From assembly GCA_947378555.1 (NCBI GenBank), contig CANCKM010000004.1, positions 1 through 48,267 of the forward strand: 48,267 nt of DNA. The letters run 5' to 3'. Every line of letters begins with the position of its first letter. Position 1 is the first letter of the stretch. Below are positions 1 to 10,192 of this stretch, piece by piece. This DNA comes from Microbacteriaceae bacterium (GTDB taxonomy: Bacteria; Actinomycetota; Actinomycetes; Actinomycetales; Microbacteriaceae). The translations under genes and the position numbers were made by a program. The notes under the pieces were generated by a model. It made no database searches. It was not told the DNA's origin and worked only from the letters and a program-made list of their open reading frames with translations.

Positions 1-2237
1 ATGTCCTCGGCGGTGTACGGAGCAAAGAGGCTTAGCGCTTTAGCTATTTCCTCAGCGCCTTCGCGCACAGCCGGATCGGCGGAACCGACCCCGGAGTCGA
101 TTGCCTTGCGAAGCACATTGACGAGTTCCATTACCTTGGCAACCGCAACGTTGAACTTGAAGCCTTCAATCTGCGCACTGAAATCGCGAAGGAAAACGTG
201 AGTTGCTTTGCGAGTTGCCGCGTCGCCAGTCTTGAAGTCGGCACCAGGTTGCGATGAAACATCATTTGCGATTCGCCAAGCGCGGGCCAAGAACTTAGCC
301 GCTCCACTAGGTGAAACGTCGGCCCAGTCAATGTCGTCCTCCGGAGGCCCGGCAAAGGCCATGGTCAGGCGAATGGCATCGACTCCGTGCTCGTCCAGCT
401 GGTCACTCAGGCGCACCAGGTTGCCGCGCGACTTGCTCATCGCCGAGCCACCCATCAAAACCATTCCCTGATTCAGCAGGCGTGTGAACGGTTCGTCAAA
501 CTCAATGTGGCCCAAATCGTGTAGCACCTTGGTGAAGAATCTGGCATAGAGCAGGTGCAAGATCGCGTGGGTTACTCCCCCGACATACTGGTCAACCGGT
601 GCCCAATCCTTGGCAGCCTGCTTCGAAAAAGCCTCGGTGGTTGACTTTGGTGAGAGGAACCTGAGGAAATACCAAGACGAGTCCACGAAGGTATCCATCG
701 TGTCAGTATCTCGTTTTGCCGGTTCACCACAGTTTGGGCAAGACACATTCACCCAGTCGGTGGCCCCACCAAGCGGTGAGGTTCCCTTTGGTGAGAGGTC
801 AAGACCCTCGGTGGAAGGCAGCTCAATAGGCAACTGATCGGCTGGAACAGGCACCTCGCCACAGGTTTCGCAGTGGATGATCGGAATCGGGGTGCCCCAG
901 TAGCGCTGGCGACTGATCAACCAGTCACGCAAGCGGTAATTCTTCGATTGTTTGGCAAGGCCTTCTTCGGCAAGAATCCCAACGATTTTCTCGATTGCAG
1001 ATTTTTTATCGAGGCCATTTAGCACTCCGGAATTGACCAAAACGCCGTCACCGGTGGTTGGCGTGCCAGTCTCGATCGGGTCACCCTCACCGGTGTCAAC
1101 CACCGTGATGATTGGCAGACCAAAGGTTTTGGCAAAATCAAAGTCGCGTTGGTCATGAGCCGGAACCGCCATGATTGCCCCGTGGCCATAATCGGCGAGG
1201 ACGTAATCGGCGACCCAAATGGGCAGACGCTCACCGTTGACCGGGTTGACTGCGAAACGATCGAGGAAGACACCGGTCTTTTCACGCTCTGTGCTGAGAC
1301 GCTCGATGTCATTGGATTTCTTGACTGTCTCAAGGTAATCCTGAAACTTCATTCGCACTTCGGCAGATGACCCGCTGGCCAACTCGGCGGCCAAATCAGA
1401 ATCCGGAGCGACCACCATGAAGGTTGCCCCAAATAGGGTGTCTGGTCGAGTGGTGTAAACGGTGACCGGCTGTTCGCGACCCTCGATTACGAAGTCAACG
1501 TCTGCGCCGTGTGAACGACCAATCCAGTTGCGTTGCATGCTCAGCACCTTGGAAGGCCAGTTGCCCTCGAGAGTGTCTAGGTCGTCAAGCAGACGATCAG
1601 CGTAATCGGTTACCTTGAAGAACCACTGCGTAAGGGCCTTCTTGGTGACCACACTGTCGCAACGCTCGCAAAGGCCCTGAACTACCTGTTCGTTTGCCAA
1701 AACCGTTTGGCAGCTAGGGCACCAGTTGACGAGCGAGTTTTTGCGGTAAGCCAATCCCTTTTTGTAGAACTCAAGAAAGAGCCACTGGTTCCAGCGGTAG
1801 TAAATCGGGTCGCTCGTGACAAGCACGCGATCCCAGTCAAATGAACACGCGTATCGACGCATCGAGGCACGCTGCTGGGCAATGTTGTCGTAGGTCCAAC
1901 CTCTCGGGTCAAGACCTCGCTTGATGGCGGCGTTCTCGGCTGGAAGGCCGAAGGAATCCCAGCCAATCGGGTGCATGACGTTGAAGCCACGCTGAGCCCA
2001 GTAACGAGCAATCACGTCGCCAAGCGCGTAGGCCTCGGCGTGGCCCATGTGCAAATCCCCCGATGGATAAGGGAACATGTCGAGCACGTACTTCTTTGGC
2101 CGTTCGTCATCCGGTCTGCCGGAATCGAAGGGGCGAAGGTCATCCCAAACAGGTAGCCACTTGTCTTGAATCGCGAAAACATCGTATTCGGATGCGATTT
2201 CGGTCGAGTCTGAATCGCGCGGCGCTGCTTCGGTCAT
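1..2237 (-). CDS. leuS: Leucyl-tRNA synthetase, 3' end cut by the window edge
   Basis: Cytoplasmic class I aminoacyl-tRNA synthetase that charges tRNA-Leu. About 745 codons are visible, starting with ATG at 2237; the C-terminal tRNA-binding part lies outside the window. The class I HIGH signature appears as HMGH (residues 63-66, in [11 protein letters not shown]). A long editing-domain region follows, and the second signature reads AMSKS near residue 600, so the first Lys of KMSKS is Ala. The paired-Cys segment near residue 195 (NWCPSC and LCERC) resembles the zinc-binding insertion of bacterial LeuRS. It is the first gene on the minus strand downstream of pabB, 67 bases after the pabB stop; no clear promoter was recognised in that gap. 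The family assignment is secure. Confidence 0.97.
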   Translation of the reverse strand, partial: MTEAAPRDSDSTEIASEYDVFAIQDKWLPVWDDLRPFDSGRPDDERPKKYVLDMFPYPSGDLHMGHAEAYALGDVIARYWAQRGFNVMHPIGWDSFGLPAENAAIKRGLDPRGWTYDNIAQQRASMRRYACSFDWDRVLVTSDPIYYRWNQWLFLEFYKKGLAYRKNSLVNWCPSCQTVLANEQVVQGLCERCDSVVTKKALTQWFFKVTDYADRLLDDLDTLEGNWPSKVLSMQRNWIGRSHGADVDFVIEGREQPVTVYTTRPDTLFGATFMVVAPDSDLAAELASGSSAEVRMKFQDYLETVKKSNDIERLSTEREKTGVFLDRFAVNPVNGERLPIWVADYVLADYGHGAIMAVPAHDQRDFDFAKTFGLPIITVVDTGEGDPIETGTPTTGDGVLVNSGVLNGLDKKSAIEKIVGILAEEGLAKQSKNYRLRDWLISRQRYWGTPIPIIHCETCGEVPVPADQLPIELPSTEGLDLSPKGTSPLGGATDWVNVSCPNCGEPAKRDTDTMDTFVDSSWYFLRFLSPKSTTEAFSKQAAKDWAPVDQYVGGVTHAILHLLYARFFTKVLHDLGHIEFDEPFTRLLNQGMVLMGGSAMSKSRGNLVRLSDQLDEHGVDAIRLTMAFAGPPEDDIDWADVSPSGAAKFLARAWRIANDVSSQPGADFKTGDAATRKATHVFLRDFSAQIEGFKFNVAVAKVMELVNVLRKAIDSGVGSADPAVREGAEEIAKALSLFAPYTAED

Positions 2238-2304
2238 TTGCTCACTTTTCGGTAAAAACTAGAGGATGGCTCTGGCTTCATTGTTTGTGGTTCAAGGTTA
2301 CCAA

Positions 2305-3603
2305 CTATGCCCAGGGGTCTTGGGCGCCAAGCACTGTCAGCAGTGCCTTTGCTTTTAGTTTGGTTTCTGCTAACTCGGCCAGCGGATCGGAATCGGAGGT
2401 AATTCCCCCGCCGATTCCAATCGTCAGCTTGTCAGCCTCGAAAATCAAACTCCTAATAATCATTCCGAATTCGGCTGCACCGTCGAAACCGATGAATCCC
2501 GCGATACCCGAGTAGATCCCCCTTGGCGCACCCTCGTATTCCTGAATGATCTCTTGCGCCTTTTGCTTTGGAGCGCCGGTCATTGACCCACCCGGGAAAG
2601 CGGACTTCAAGAGGGAAACCACGTTTTCACCGGCGGCCAGTTGTGCGCTAACCGTGCTCACCAATTGGTGCACGGTTGCATAACTTTCAATCGCAAAGAG
2701 GTTTTTCACCTGAATGGAATCCGGGAGGCTGACTCGACCAATGTCGTTTCTCATCAGATCAACAATCATTAGGTTCTCGGCGCGCTCCTTGGGGTCATTC
2801 TTGAGCTCTGCTGCCAAAGCGGCATCCTCGGCTTGGTTATCACTCCGTCGCCGCGTTCCCTTGATTGGTTTTGTGGAAACCTCCCCGGACCGATTCAAAG
2901 CAAGAAATTGTTCGGGCGAAGAGCTCACCAGGGTTTGATTACCGTAGCGAATGAAACAGGCGTAAGGTGCCGGGTTGCTGATGCGCAACTTCATGAAGAC
3001 CAACAACTCATCAAGGTCGTGATTCATCGAAATGCTATTCGTGAGGCAAATCTGATAAACGTCGCCGAGTGCGATTCGAGCCTGAGAGTCCTCAATCATT
3101 TGCAAATATCGATTTGCGGAATGCCTGAGTTGCGGTTTCGAAACAATGCCGGTTTTAGCACTGCGATGACGGTAGGCCGCCTGTTGACCGCCTGCTAGAG
3201 ACAGCCTCAGAAATGCCGCGTGCACCCAAACCACGAAATCCGACTTGGCCTCAAACATGCCGAGGAAATACATCCTGCGCTTGGCGTGGTCAAAGACCAC
3301 CGCGTGCTTGACATTGAGGAAGGCGAACTGAGATGCCTCGTAGTTGATAAAACCAACCAACCCCGGCCTGAAGTCAAAGGGAAGGTCGATCGAACCGAAC
3401 TCGGAATGCCCCGCCTCGAGAAGTGCGTCAAGCGCATCCCAGTTGGAAATCTCGGTTGGTTCACCGGTTCCAATAACCGAGTATTTGGCCGAGGAGTGAT
3501 GTTCACGATCGAGCCAAAAGTTATTTTCGGCAGCTGCATAGAGCATGACGAAAACATCGGCCGGATTACACCAGCCATCCAAGCGTTGCGAATAAAATTG
3601 CAA
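2305..3603 (-). CDS. pabB: Aminodeoxychorismate synthase component I
   Basis: A 432-residue chorismate-binding enzyme expected to convert chorismate plus ammonia to 4-amino-4-deoxychorismate for folate synthesis. It carries PIKGT at residues 246-250. A Lys at that third position (K248) is typical of PabB enzymes, while anthranilate synthase TrpE has PIAGT, so PabB is preferred. Other family motifs are SSSPEQFL (227-234), the MRND segment, and FPGGSMTGAPK near the C-terminal third. The start is a TTG at 3603, preceded by an AAGGA ribosome site about 8 bases upstream. The glutaminase partner PabA is not in the window. It is transcribed away from the pabC-like gene, with 97 bases between them, so the two could share a regulatory region. 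Confidence 0.92.
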   Translation of the reverse strand: MQFYSQRLDGWCNPADVFVMLYAAAENNFWLDREHHSSAKYSVIGTGEPTEISNWDALDALLEAGHSEFGSIDLPFDFRPGLVGFINYEASQFAFLNVKHAVVFDHAKRRMYFLGMFEAKSDFVVWVHAAFLRLSLAGGQQAAYRHRSAKTGIVSKPQLRHSANRYLQMIEDSQARIALGDVYQICLTNSISMNHDLDELLVFMKLRISNPAPYACFIRYGNQTLVSSSPEQFLALNRSGEVSTKPIKGTRRRSDNQAEDAALAAELKNDPKERAENLMIVDLMRNDIGRVSLPDSIQVKNLFAIESYATVHQLVSTVSAQLAAGENVVSLLKSAFPGGSMTGAPKQKAQEIIQEYEGAPRGIYSGIAGFIGFDGAAEFGMIIRSLIFEADKLTIGIGGGITSDSDPLAELAETKLKAKALLTVLGAQDPWA

Positions 3604-3700
3604 ACTCGGCTTCCTTAAAACTCGGTTTCCAGCACGGTTTTTAACCGGTGGTCAAATGTCGTAATCTTAAGCCTAGACGAGTAGCCGAGGGGATGGGTGT

Positions 3701-4492
3701 TTGGAGGACTACGGGCAATTCTTTCAGTATCGCGATGGTCAATTGCACCCAATAACCGAGCATTCACAGCAGGTGAGACTTGCGGTTGCCGACTCATTCT
3801 TGATTGAAAACGGAATGGTGCGTGGCCTAGAAGCCCACTTCAATCGCTTCGCCGAATGGGTTCGCGAGGTGGACGGTGGAGCAAATAAACAGCTGGATGG
3901 TTTCTTTGCCGAGATTAAGACATTGCTTCCGCTAACGGGACGCTGGTTTCCTAGACTTGAATACCACGGCGAGGCGGCAGAGGGAAAACACCTTTACCTG
4001 AGACTGCGCGAGGCACCGAAACAGCTGGCAGAGATGTCGCTCTGGACCTACCCCAAAACTGACCCGCGCACACACCCATCCATCAAGGGACCCGAGCTGA
4101 GTCTCATGATGCAACTGCGTCGGCATGCGATGTTTCGCGGTGCTGATGAGGCGGTGCTGCTAAACCAATCCGGTCACGTGCTCGAGGGTGCGCTCTGCGG
4201 TCTGGTTTGGTGGCGTGGCGATGTGCTCTGTGCCCCGATGCCTTCCAAGAAACGCCTGGACAGCATCACAAGCCGCGAGGTTCTAACCATCGCCGAGCAA
4301 ATGAATTTTGAAACCGGCTTTGAAGCGGCCACGCCAGCGAGCCTAGCGGGTTGCGAAATTTGGGGGCTAAGCTCACTTCACGGAATACGCCCCGTGACCA
4401 ACTGGGTAGATCTTGACGCCAATGTTGGCGGAGTTTTTCATGCCGAGAATTTTCAGAAACGGCTGCGGTTATTTGCGCAGAGCATCGACTGA
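3701..4492 (+). CDS. pabC: Class IV PLP aminotransferase, probable aminodeoxychorismate lyase
   Basis: A 263-residue protein of the branched-chain aminotransferase/aminodeoxychorismate lyase fold (class IV). K129, in HPSIKGPE, fits the position of the PLP-binding lysine, and the segment around residues 147-165 (EAVLLNQSGHVLEGALCGLVW) matches the family's conserved strand-turn that ends near the cofactor. PabC releases p-aminobenzoate and pyruvate from aminodeoxychorismate; the divergent pabB next door supports this job over D-amino-acid or branched-chain transamination. The only sensible start is a TTG at 3701, about 8 bases after a GAGGGG stretch; nearby ATG and GTG codons are out of frame. 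It ends 16 bases from the convergent cydC stop. Function is inferred from fold plus context. Confidence 0.8.
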   Translation: MEDYGQFFQYRDGQLHPITEHSQQVRLAVADSFLIENGMVRGLEAHFNRFAEWVREVDGGANKQLDGFFAEIKTLLPLTGRWFPRLEYHGEAAEGKHLYLRLREAPKQLAEMSLWTYPKTDPRTHPSIKGPELSLMMQLRRHAMFRGADEAVLLNQSGHVLEGALCGLVWWRGDVLCAPMPSKKRLDSITSREVLTIAEQMNFETGFEAATPASLAGCEIWGLSSLHGIRPVTNWVDLDANVGGVFHAENFQKRLRLFAQSID

Positions 4493-4508
4493 TGTCTCGG
4501 ATTCCAAA

Positions 4509-6158
4509 CTAAGACGGCAGCTGGATTTGGCGCTGAGCCAGTGCAGCCGACTCAGAATCGTGGGTCACCAAAATAACTGTCTTGCCCGATTCAACCGAGG
4601 CAATCTTGAGTAAATCTTGAACCAGCTCAAGACCCAAGTCAACGCTCACGTTTGTGGTTGGTTCATCAAAAAGGATTAGGTCAAAGTCGGCAATCAAGGC
4701 TCGCGCAAGCGCCAGTCGCTGTGCCTCACCCCCGGAGATCAGCACACCGCTGTCACCCAACTTGGTTTCTAAACCCTCACGCGCCTCGAACATTGCCAGC
4801 AGACCAACCTTGCCGAGCGCGGTTCTAAGTTCATAATCGGTAACCCCTGGTTTTGCAAAGGCAAGATTTGCACGCACCGAACCGTTGAAAATCGTCGGGT
4901 TTTGTTCGAGGTAACCAAAGCGTCTTCGAATCGAATCGGAGTTGTATGAGTCAACGGTTTTCCCGTTAATCAGGTACCCGCCGGCGGCCGGTGCCAGAAA
5001 ACCAACCAGGAGGTTGATCAGCGTGCTTTTTCCAGACCCACTAACTCCCATAACGGCAAGCGTCTCACCGGCGTTTATCGTTAGATCAAGATTCTGCAAC
5101 GCAAACTTTTTGTTGCCCGGGTAGTTTGCGCTCACTGCCCGAAGTTCGAGAGTTTCAAAAGTTGGCAAATCGGTGCCACCGGCAGCGGCAGGAATTTCCT
5201 TCGGCAACTCTCGATCAAGCAGGGCACTCACCCGCAAGGCAGACGCCCGATAGCGCTGCCAAGAGACCGATACCGATTGCAGGCCCACCAGAACATCGAA
5301 GAGCGCGATTGGCAACAAAACGAACACCGCCAACATGACCCCCGGTTGTCTGCCCTCAATAACCGAGAGCGCCCCAAACCAACCGCAGCCCAAAACCGAG
5401 ACGATGGATAGCAGGAACATCGACCCGGAACCCACACCAAAAGAAAGTGCAGTGCGATAACTTGCCGAGCGCAAACTTCCATCACGCTTGGCGATTTCCT
5501 GCAGCTGTTCATCCTGCCAACCGTATGCGGTTAGCAGTTCCAGGTTTTCAATAAAGTCACCGGTGGTCATTGCTAGCGCCGAGCGTTGACTCACCAAGGC
5601 CCGGTCAGTATTTCTAGAAAGCAGGCCGGCCAGTGGCAGAGCGACCACGAATGAGACCAAGGCAGCAAGCAGCAAGACAGCGGCAACGTTTGGTTCAAAG
5701 AACAACATCGCAATGGTGACGCTGGCAACCGCAACTGCCGACTGCGTTACCGGAGGAATTATGCGAAGCGAAAGGTTTTGCAGTTCGTCAACGTCAGACA
5801 CCAATCGGTTCATCGAATCGATTCGGTTGTTTTGAACCAACCCGGTTGGAGCGAACGGAATCAACTTTGCAAAAATTTTTGGTCGAAGAGCGGTCAGTTG
5901 GCGAAATACCGAGTCGTGCAATAAGACTCTTTCGGAATATCGAAAGGCCGCACGGCCCATAGCAAAGGCGCGAACCCCGACAACGGCGATGCTGAGATAC
6001 ATGACGGGCGGTTGCTCGGCGGCTCTGGAAATAAGCCAACCCGAACAAGCCATGAGTGCGACCACCGAAAAAGCTTGGAGCCCAGAAACCAGAAGCCCGA
6101 TGTAAAACTGCTTATTTCTAGGCAGCCCCAAACTGAGGATTTTGAATCGACTAAACAA
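4509..6158 (-). CDS. cydC: Thiol-reductant ABC exporter subunit CydC
   Basis: A 549-residue fused membrane-ATPase half-transporter. An N-terminal six-helix ABC membrane domain spans roughly residues 1-310, followed by a nucleotide-binding domain with Walker A GVSGSGKST, signature ISGGEAQR and Walker B LILFDEPT. With CydD it forms the heterodimeric exporter of glutathione/cysteine (or heme-related thiols) required to assemble cytochrome bd. The start is a TTG at 6158, which overlaps the end of cydD by 8 bases and has a GAGGTG ribosome site inside cydD, so translation is probably coupled. It is the last gene of cydABDC. Confidence 0.94.
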   Translation of the reverse strand: MFSRFKILSLGLPRNKQFYIGLLVSGLQAFSVVALMACSGWLISRAAEQPPVMYLSIAVVGVRAFAMGRAAFRYSERVLLHDSVFRQLTALRPKIFAKLIPFAPTGLVQNNRIDSMNRLVSDVDELQNLSLRIIPPVTQSAVAVASVTIAMLFFEPNVAAVLLLAALVSFVVALPLAGLLSRNTDRALVSQRSALAMTTGDFIENLELLTAYGWQDEQLQEIAKRDGSLRSASYRTALSFGVGSGSMFLLSIVSVLGCGWFGALSVIEGRQPGVMLAVFVLLPIALFDVLVGLQSVSVSWQRYRASALRVSALLDRELPKEIPAAAGGTDLPTFETLELRAVSANYPGNKKFALQNLDLTINAGETLAVMGVSGSGKSTLINLLVGFLAPAAGGYLINGKTVDSYNSDSIRRRFGYLEQNPTIFNGSVRANLAFAKPGVTDYELRTALGKVGLLAMFEAREGLETKLGDSGVLISGGEAQRLALARALIADFDLILFDEPTTNVSVDLGLELVQDLLKIASVESGKTVILVTHDSESAALAQRQIQLPS

Positions 6159-7710
6159 ACTGTTTCACCTCAATCACCCGATCGGCGATAGTGAGCAACT
6201 GACGTTGATGACTCACCGCAATAACCGTTACACCGCGAAGATTGATTTCTTGGATACCCTGCATGACCCTCGAGGCGGTTTGCGAATCGAGTGCCGATAT
6301 CGGCTCATCAAGTAGCAGAAAAGTGCACCCTTGAGTGAGCAATCGGTAGTAAGAGCGCGCCAACGAAACGCGCTGCCTTTGGCCGCCAGACAACATCGCA
6401 CCGTTTGCGCCAAGGTCGTAATCAACTGGAACATCCTCGATTGCTGCCAGGCGCAGGCTCTCAGTCAACATCTCGCGGTCGACGGTTCGGTTTGGCCCGA
6501 CCACGTTTGCCGCGAGCGACCCGTTGAAGCAATCGGCTCGTTGCGGTGCCCAGGCAGAGATGGCCCTTCTATCCCCCGCCTCTGGCGAAACCCAGTCCCA
6601 GTCAAACCTGGTCTGCTCGACAAACCCTAGGAAGCTTCGAAGCAAAGTGGTTTTTCCTGAACCCGAAGGCCCGTCAATCACAGTGATCTTGCCCAGTTCA
6701 AAGTTGGCCGATATTCGATTCTCAGTGGCCAAGGTAGCTTGGGCTTCACCGACCTTCGCCGAGTCGATTAGGTCTAGAACCTTGGTCGATGCAGTAACAC
6801 CCTCATTGGCTGCATGGAAATTTGCACCGACCATTCTGAGCGGCAAATACGCCTCTGGCGCAAGCAACAAAACAAACAGCCCAAGTGAAAGAGTGAGATC
6901 GCCATTAACTAGGCGCAGACCAATTGAAACTGCGATCAGCGCAACCGAAAGGCTGGCCAGCAATTCGAGTGCGAACCCTGAAAGAAACGAGATCCTGAGC
7001 ACCTTCATGGTTTTAACTCGTTGCCGTTCGCTCACCTTCGCAATCGTTTCAATCTGTGGGTTGGCGCGTGAAAATATGCGCAGCGTGGTCAAACCTCGCA
7101 AGAGTTCGTTGAAGTGATTCGCCATTTGCAGTTGGCCGAGCAGCTGCTCCTCTTGAACTTTCTTGGTTGCCATGCCAATCAAAATCATGAACAGCGGAAT
7201 CAGTGGAATGGTGAAAAGAACGATCAGACCGCTAATCGGATCTAAGAGGAAGATAACTAGCGCAAGCGTTGGTGTGGCCAGAACGGTAAAGACCAATTGT
7301 GGAAGATATTTGGCGAAGTAAGGATCTAGCGCGTCTAGCCCACCATTGGCGAGCAGGTTTAATTCGGCCGCCGAATTTTTGGAGAGCCAAGCTGGCCCGA
7401 GCTTGCCGATGGATACTAAAAACTTTTCGCGCAACTGACTCTTCACGGTCGCGCTCGCACGAACCGCCAGCGCCTCCTGCGCCCAAATCAATAGAGCCTT
7501 TCCCAGCCCCACTGCTAAAACAATCTGTAGTTGGGGTAGGGCCAGCGCAAGCGATTTGCCACCCATGAAGATGTCGGCAATGAAACTCGAAAGCTTCCAA
7601 GCAATAACTATTGTGGCGAGGGTGCCGAGGGAGGCGAGCCCAACCACGCCGACTATAAATCGACGGGCCGCACTCGCCTCCTTCAGTAGCCTCGGATCGA
7701 GGGGTTTAAT
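6151..7710 (-). CDS. cydD: Thiol-reductant ABC exporter subunit CydD, apparent ATT start
   Basis: A half-transporter of about 519 residues with Walker [10 protein letters not shown], signature LSGGQRQR and Walker B FLLLDEP, partner of CydC in cytochrome bd assembly. The start is unusual. The first in-frame ATG/GTG/TTG-type start is a GTG at 7647, but that would cut into the first membrane helix. The open frame continues upstream through KPLDPRLLKEASAARRF, which looks like the usual N-terminus of actinobacterial CydD. It is closed by a stop just one codon before an ATT at 7708-7710. The only initiation codons that keep the conserved N-terminus are ATT at 7710 or, less well, CTG at 7686. I chose ATT, 22 bases after the cydB stop. 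The family call is sure; the exact start is not. Confidence 0.85.
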   Translation of the reverse strand: MKPLDPRLLKEASAARRFIVGVVGLASLGTLATIVIAWKLSSFIADIFMGGKSLALALPQLQIVLAVGLGKALLIWAQEALAVRASATVKSQLREKFLVSIGKLGPAWLSKNSAAELNLLANGGLDALDPYFAKYLPQLVFTVLATPTLALVIFLLDPISGLIVLFTIPLIPLFMILIGMATKKVQEEQLLGQLQMANHFNELLRGLTTLRIFSRANPQIETIAKVSERQRVKTMKVLRISFLSGFALELLASLSVALIAVSIGLRLVNGDLTLSLGLFVLLLAPEAYLPLRMVGANFHAANEGVTASTKVLDLIDSAKVGEAQATLATENRISANFELGKITVIDGPSGSGKTTLLRSFLGFVEQTRFDWDWVSPEAGDRRAISAWAPQRADCFNGSLAANVVGPNRTVDREMLTESLRLAAIEDVPVDYDLGANGAMLSGGQRQRVSLARSYYRLLTQGCTFLLLDEPISALDSQTASRVMQGIQEINLRGVTVIAVSHQRQLLTIADRVIEVKQFV

Positions 7711-7732
7711 TCGTTATCCGCTTTCGTTCTGG

Positions 7733-8737
7733 TTAGTGCGAACCGACCGGGATCGACTTGCGACTTATGCGCTTGCGGAACACCCAGTAGGTCCAGGTTT
7801 GGTAGGCAAGAACGAATGGAATCATGATTCCCGCAACCCAGGTCATTACCGTGAGAGTGTATTGACTTGATGAAGCATTCTCAACCGTTAGCGAGAAAGC
7901 TGGATCGATTGTCGATGGCAACACGTTTGGATAAAGTGCTGCGAATAGACTGCCGACGGCCGTGATGATAGTTAGGACCATGAGGCTGAAAGATATTCCC
8001 TCTTTTGCCACGTAGTTAGCAATCATCGCCGAAATCAAGCTCAGGGCAGCCACTGCCGAAAGGATGAATCCAAGCACGCTGAAGTGTGCAACGAGAGTCC
8101 AAACCAGAAAACTTGCTGCTAATACCGTTGCAACAACTCCAACCTTGATGGCAAGTTGACGAGCACGCTCCTTCATCTCGCCATCGGTTTTGAGGCTAAT
8201 GAAAACTAAGCCGTGCGTCCAGAACAGTGTCAGGGTGACAAGACCACCGAGCAAACCGTATGGATTTAGCAGCGTCAACAAAGTACCCGTGTAAACGTGA
8301 GCTTCATTTAGCGGCACCCCTTGAACGATGTTGGCGAACGCCACACCCCAAAGCAGGGCCGGAAGCGCCGAGCCGATAACGATCATCCAGTCGAACGACT
8401 TACGCCACTTCGGGTTATCTGATTTGCCACGATATTCAAACGCGACACCTCTAACGATGAGGGCAACCAGAATAACCAGAAGCGCTAAATAGAATCCACT
8501 GAACAGAGACGCGTACCATTCTGGGAACGAGGCAAAGAGGCTTGCGCCCGCCACGATAACCCAGGTTTCGTTTAGATCCCAAACCGGACCAATCGTGTTG
8601 ATGAGCACTCTTCGGTCGATGTCGTCCTTACCTAAAAACGGTAAAGACATTCCTACTCCGAAATCGAAACCATCGAGCACAAAGTATCCGATAAACAAAA
8701 ATCCGACTATTAGAAACCAAATGTCATGAAGTTGCAT
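7733..8737 (-). CDS. cydB: Cytochrome bd ubiquinol oxidase subunit II
   Basis: A 334-residue polytopic membrane protein with eight or nine hydrophobic helices. Its opening LHDIWFLIVGFLFIGYFVLDGFDFG is the classic CydB N-terminus, and the LNETWVIVAGASLFASFPEWY segment near residue 55 is also characteristic. CydB pairs with CydA in the proton-motive, high-affinity quinol:O2 oxidase of the cytoplasmic membrane. ATG at 8737 has a strong AAAGGGAG ribosome site. It lies 25 bases after cydA and 22 bases before the ATT start proposed for cydD. Confidence 0.97.
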   Translation of the reverse strand: MQLHDIWFLIVGFLFIGYFVLDGFDFGVGMSLPFLGKDDIDRRVLINTIGPVWDLNETWVIVAGASLFASFPEWYASLFSGFYLALLVILVALIVRGVAFEYRGKSDNPKWRKSFDWMIVIGSALPALLWGVAFANIVQGVPLNEAHVYTGTLLTLLNPYGLLGGLVTLTLFWTHGLVFISLKTDGEMKERARQLAIKVGVVATVLAASFLVWTLVAHFSVLGFILSAVAALSLISAMIANYVAKEGISFSLMVLTIITAVGSLFAALYPNVLPSTIDPAFSLTVENASSSQYTLTVMTWVAGIMIPFVLAYQTWTYWVFRKRISRKSIPVGSH

Positions 8738-8762
8738 TTTTCTCCCTTTCTTCCTTGGCTTC

Positions 8763-10175
8763 TTAGTAAGCGACTTCGAACTGGTCTTCGTGCGTTTTTA
8801 CCGGCGCATCCTCAGTACCAGTTTTCACAGCCTTGAGCAATAGCCTGAACTCAATCACTGCCAAAACTCCGTAGAGCAAGGTGAAGACAATCAGTGAAAT
8901 GAGGACATCCAAGCCGGTTATGCCAGGCGAAACACCGTCTGCCGTTTTCATCAGTTTGAACACCAGCCAGGGTTGACGACCCATTTCGGTAAAGGTCCAA
9001 CCAACCGCGATGGCAAGCAAGGGGGCGGGCACGGCCCAAATGGCAGCGTTCCAGGTCCACTTAGGAAGGGTGATTCTTCCGTTGCGGCTCAGCCAAAGAC
9101 CAACCACTGCAACCAAACCAGCTATGACGCCGAGGCCAATCATCCATCGGAATGCCCAGTAGGTAAGCCAGATAGTTGGCATGTAATCGCCGGGACCGTA
9201 GAGCGCAACGTATTGGGCTTGCAGGTCATTTAGTCCCTCAACTTTGCCATCAAGCGTGTGCGTTGAAAGCAACGAAAGCAGATTAGGGATACGGATCGAG
9301 AATAGGTCGGTCTTTCCATCTGGAGTGCCCCAGGTGAAGATCGAGAAGCTAGCCGGTGCGGCCGAGTTGTAAAGAGCCTCGGCGGCGGCCATCTTCATTG
9401 GCTGAGTCTTAACCATTGCCAAACCAAGACCATCACCGGTCAGGGCAGTTCCGATGCCACCAAATAGCACGGTCCAGAGTCCAAGCCGCAGCGACGAATA
9501 CATGCTGTCGACGAACTGGCTTCGCTTTAGGTGATACGCCGATACGGCAACCATGACAGCGCCGGCAAACATGAACGAAGCGGTGATGGTGTGTGGAAAC
9601 TGATTTATTGCCACAATGTTGGTCAACACGGCACCAATATCGGTTAACTCGGCGCGGTTCTTCAGGGTGTTGATTTCAAAACCAACCGGGTTTTGCATAA
9701 AAGAGTTTGCGGCCAAGATGAAGTAGGCCGACAAAACTATTCCGAGGGCCGACAACCAAATGGTCGCTAGGTGAACTCGCTTTGAGAGTTTGTCCCAACC
9801 GAAAATCCAGAGCCCGATAAAGGTCGCCTCGATGAAGAAAGCGAGCAACCCTTCCATTGCCAACGGAGCGCCAAACACGTCACCAACGAATCGGGAGTAG
9901 TCAGACCAGTTCATGCCGAATTGAAATTCCTGAACAATTCCGGTCACCAGACCCATTGCGAAGTTTATGAGAAATATTTTTCCGAAGAACTTGGTGAGTT
10001 TGAGGAATTTCTCGTTTCCGGTGCGCACCCAGGCGGTTTGCATGATGGCGACCAGGAAGACCATTCCAATGGTCAATGGCACGAATAAGAAGTGATAAAT
10101 CGTTGTCAAACCAAACTGCCAACGCGACAGCAATAAAGGGTCTAGGTCGGATAATACGTGAGACACGAGGTGCAT
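8763..10175 (-). CDS. cydA: Cytochrome bd ubiquinol oxidase subunit I
   Basis: A 470-residue heme- and quinol-binding subunit of cytochrome bd. By alignment with the E. coli protein from memory, the heme ligands are H28 (IYHFLF), H195 (FPHTITAS) and M345 (RWMIGLG). K261/E266 in the Q-loop match the quinol-binding pair, and GRQPW is at 399-403. The Q-loop is short, as in Gram-positive and actinobacterial forms. I placed the start at the ATG at 10175, 7 bases after a GTGGGGA ribosome site; the frame stays open upstream to 10334, but that extension is not protein-like and overlaps the promoter. It is the first gene of cydABDC. Confidence 0.96.
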   Translation of the reverse strand: MHLVSHVLSDLDPLLLSRWQFGLTTIYHFLFVPLTIGMVFLVAIMQTAWVRTGNEKFLKLTKFFGKIFLINFAMGLVTGIVQEFQFGMNWSDYSRFVGDVFGAPLAMEGLLAFFIEATFIGLWIFGWDKLSKRVHLATIWLSALGIVLSAYFILAANSFMQNPVGFEINTLKNRAELTDIGAVLTNIVAINQFPHTITASFMFAGAVMVAVSAYHLKRSQFVDSMYSSLRLGLWTVLFGGIGTALTGDGLGLAMVKTQPMKMAAAEALYNSAAPASFSIFTWGTPDGKTDLFSIRIPNLLSLLSTHTLDGKVEGLNDLQAQYVALYGPGDYMPTIWLTYWAFRWMIGLGVIAGLVAVVGLWLSRNGRITLPKWTWNAAIWAVPAPLLAIAVGWTFTEMGRQPWLVFKLMKTADGVSPGITGLDVLISLIVFTLLYGVLAVIEFRLLLKAVKTGTEDAPVKTHEDQFEVAY

Positions 10176-10192
10176 CTTTTTCCCCACTTTCT

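Noticed and set aside
2305-3603. Anthranilate synthase TrpE
   Set aside because: The PIKGT motif with Lys, and the neighbouring pabC-like gene, fit PabB; TrpE has PIAGT and no trp genes are present.
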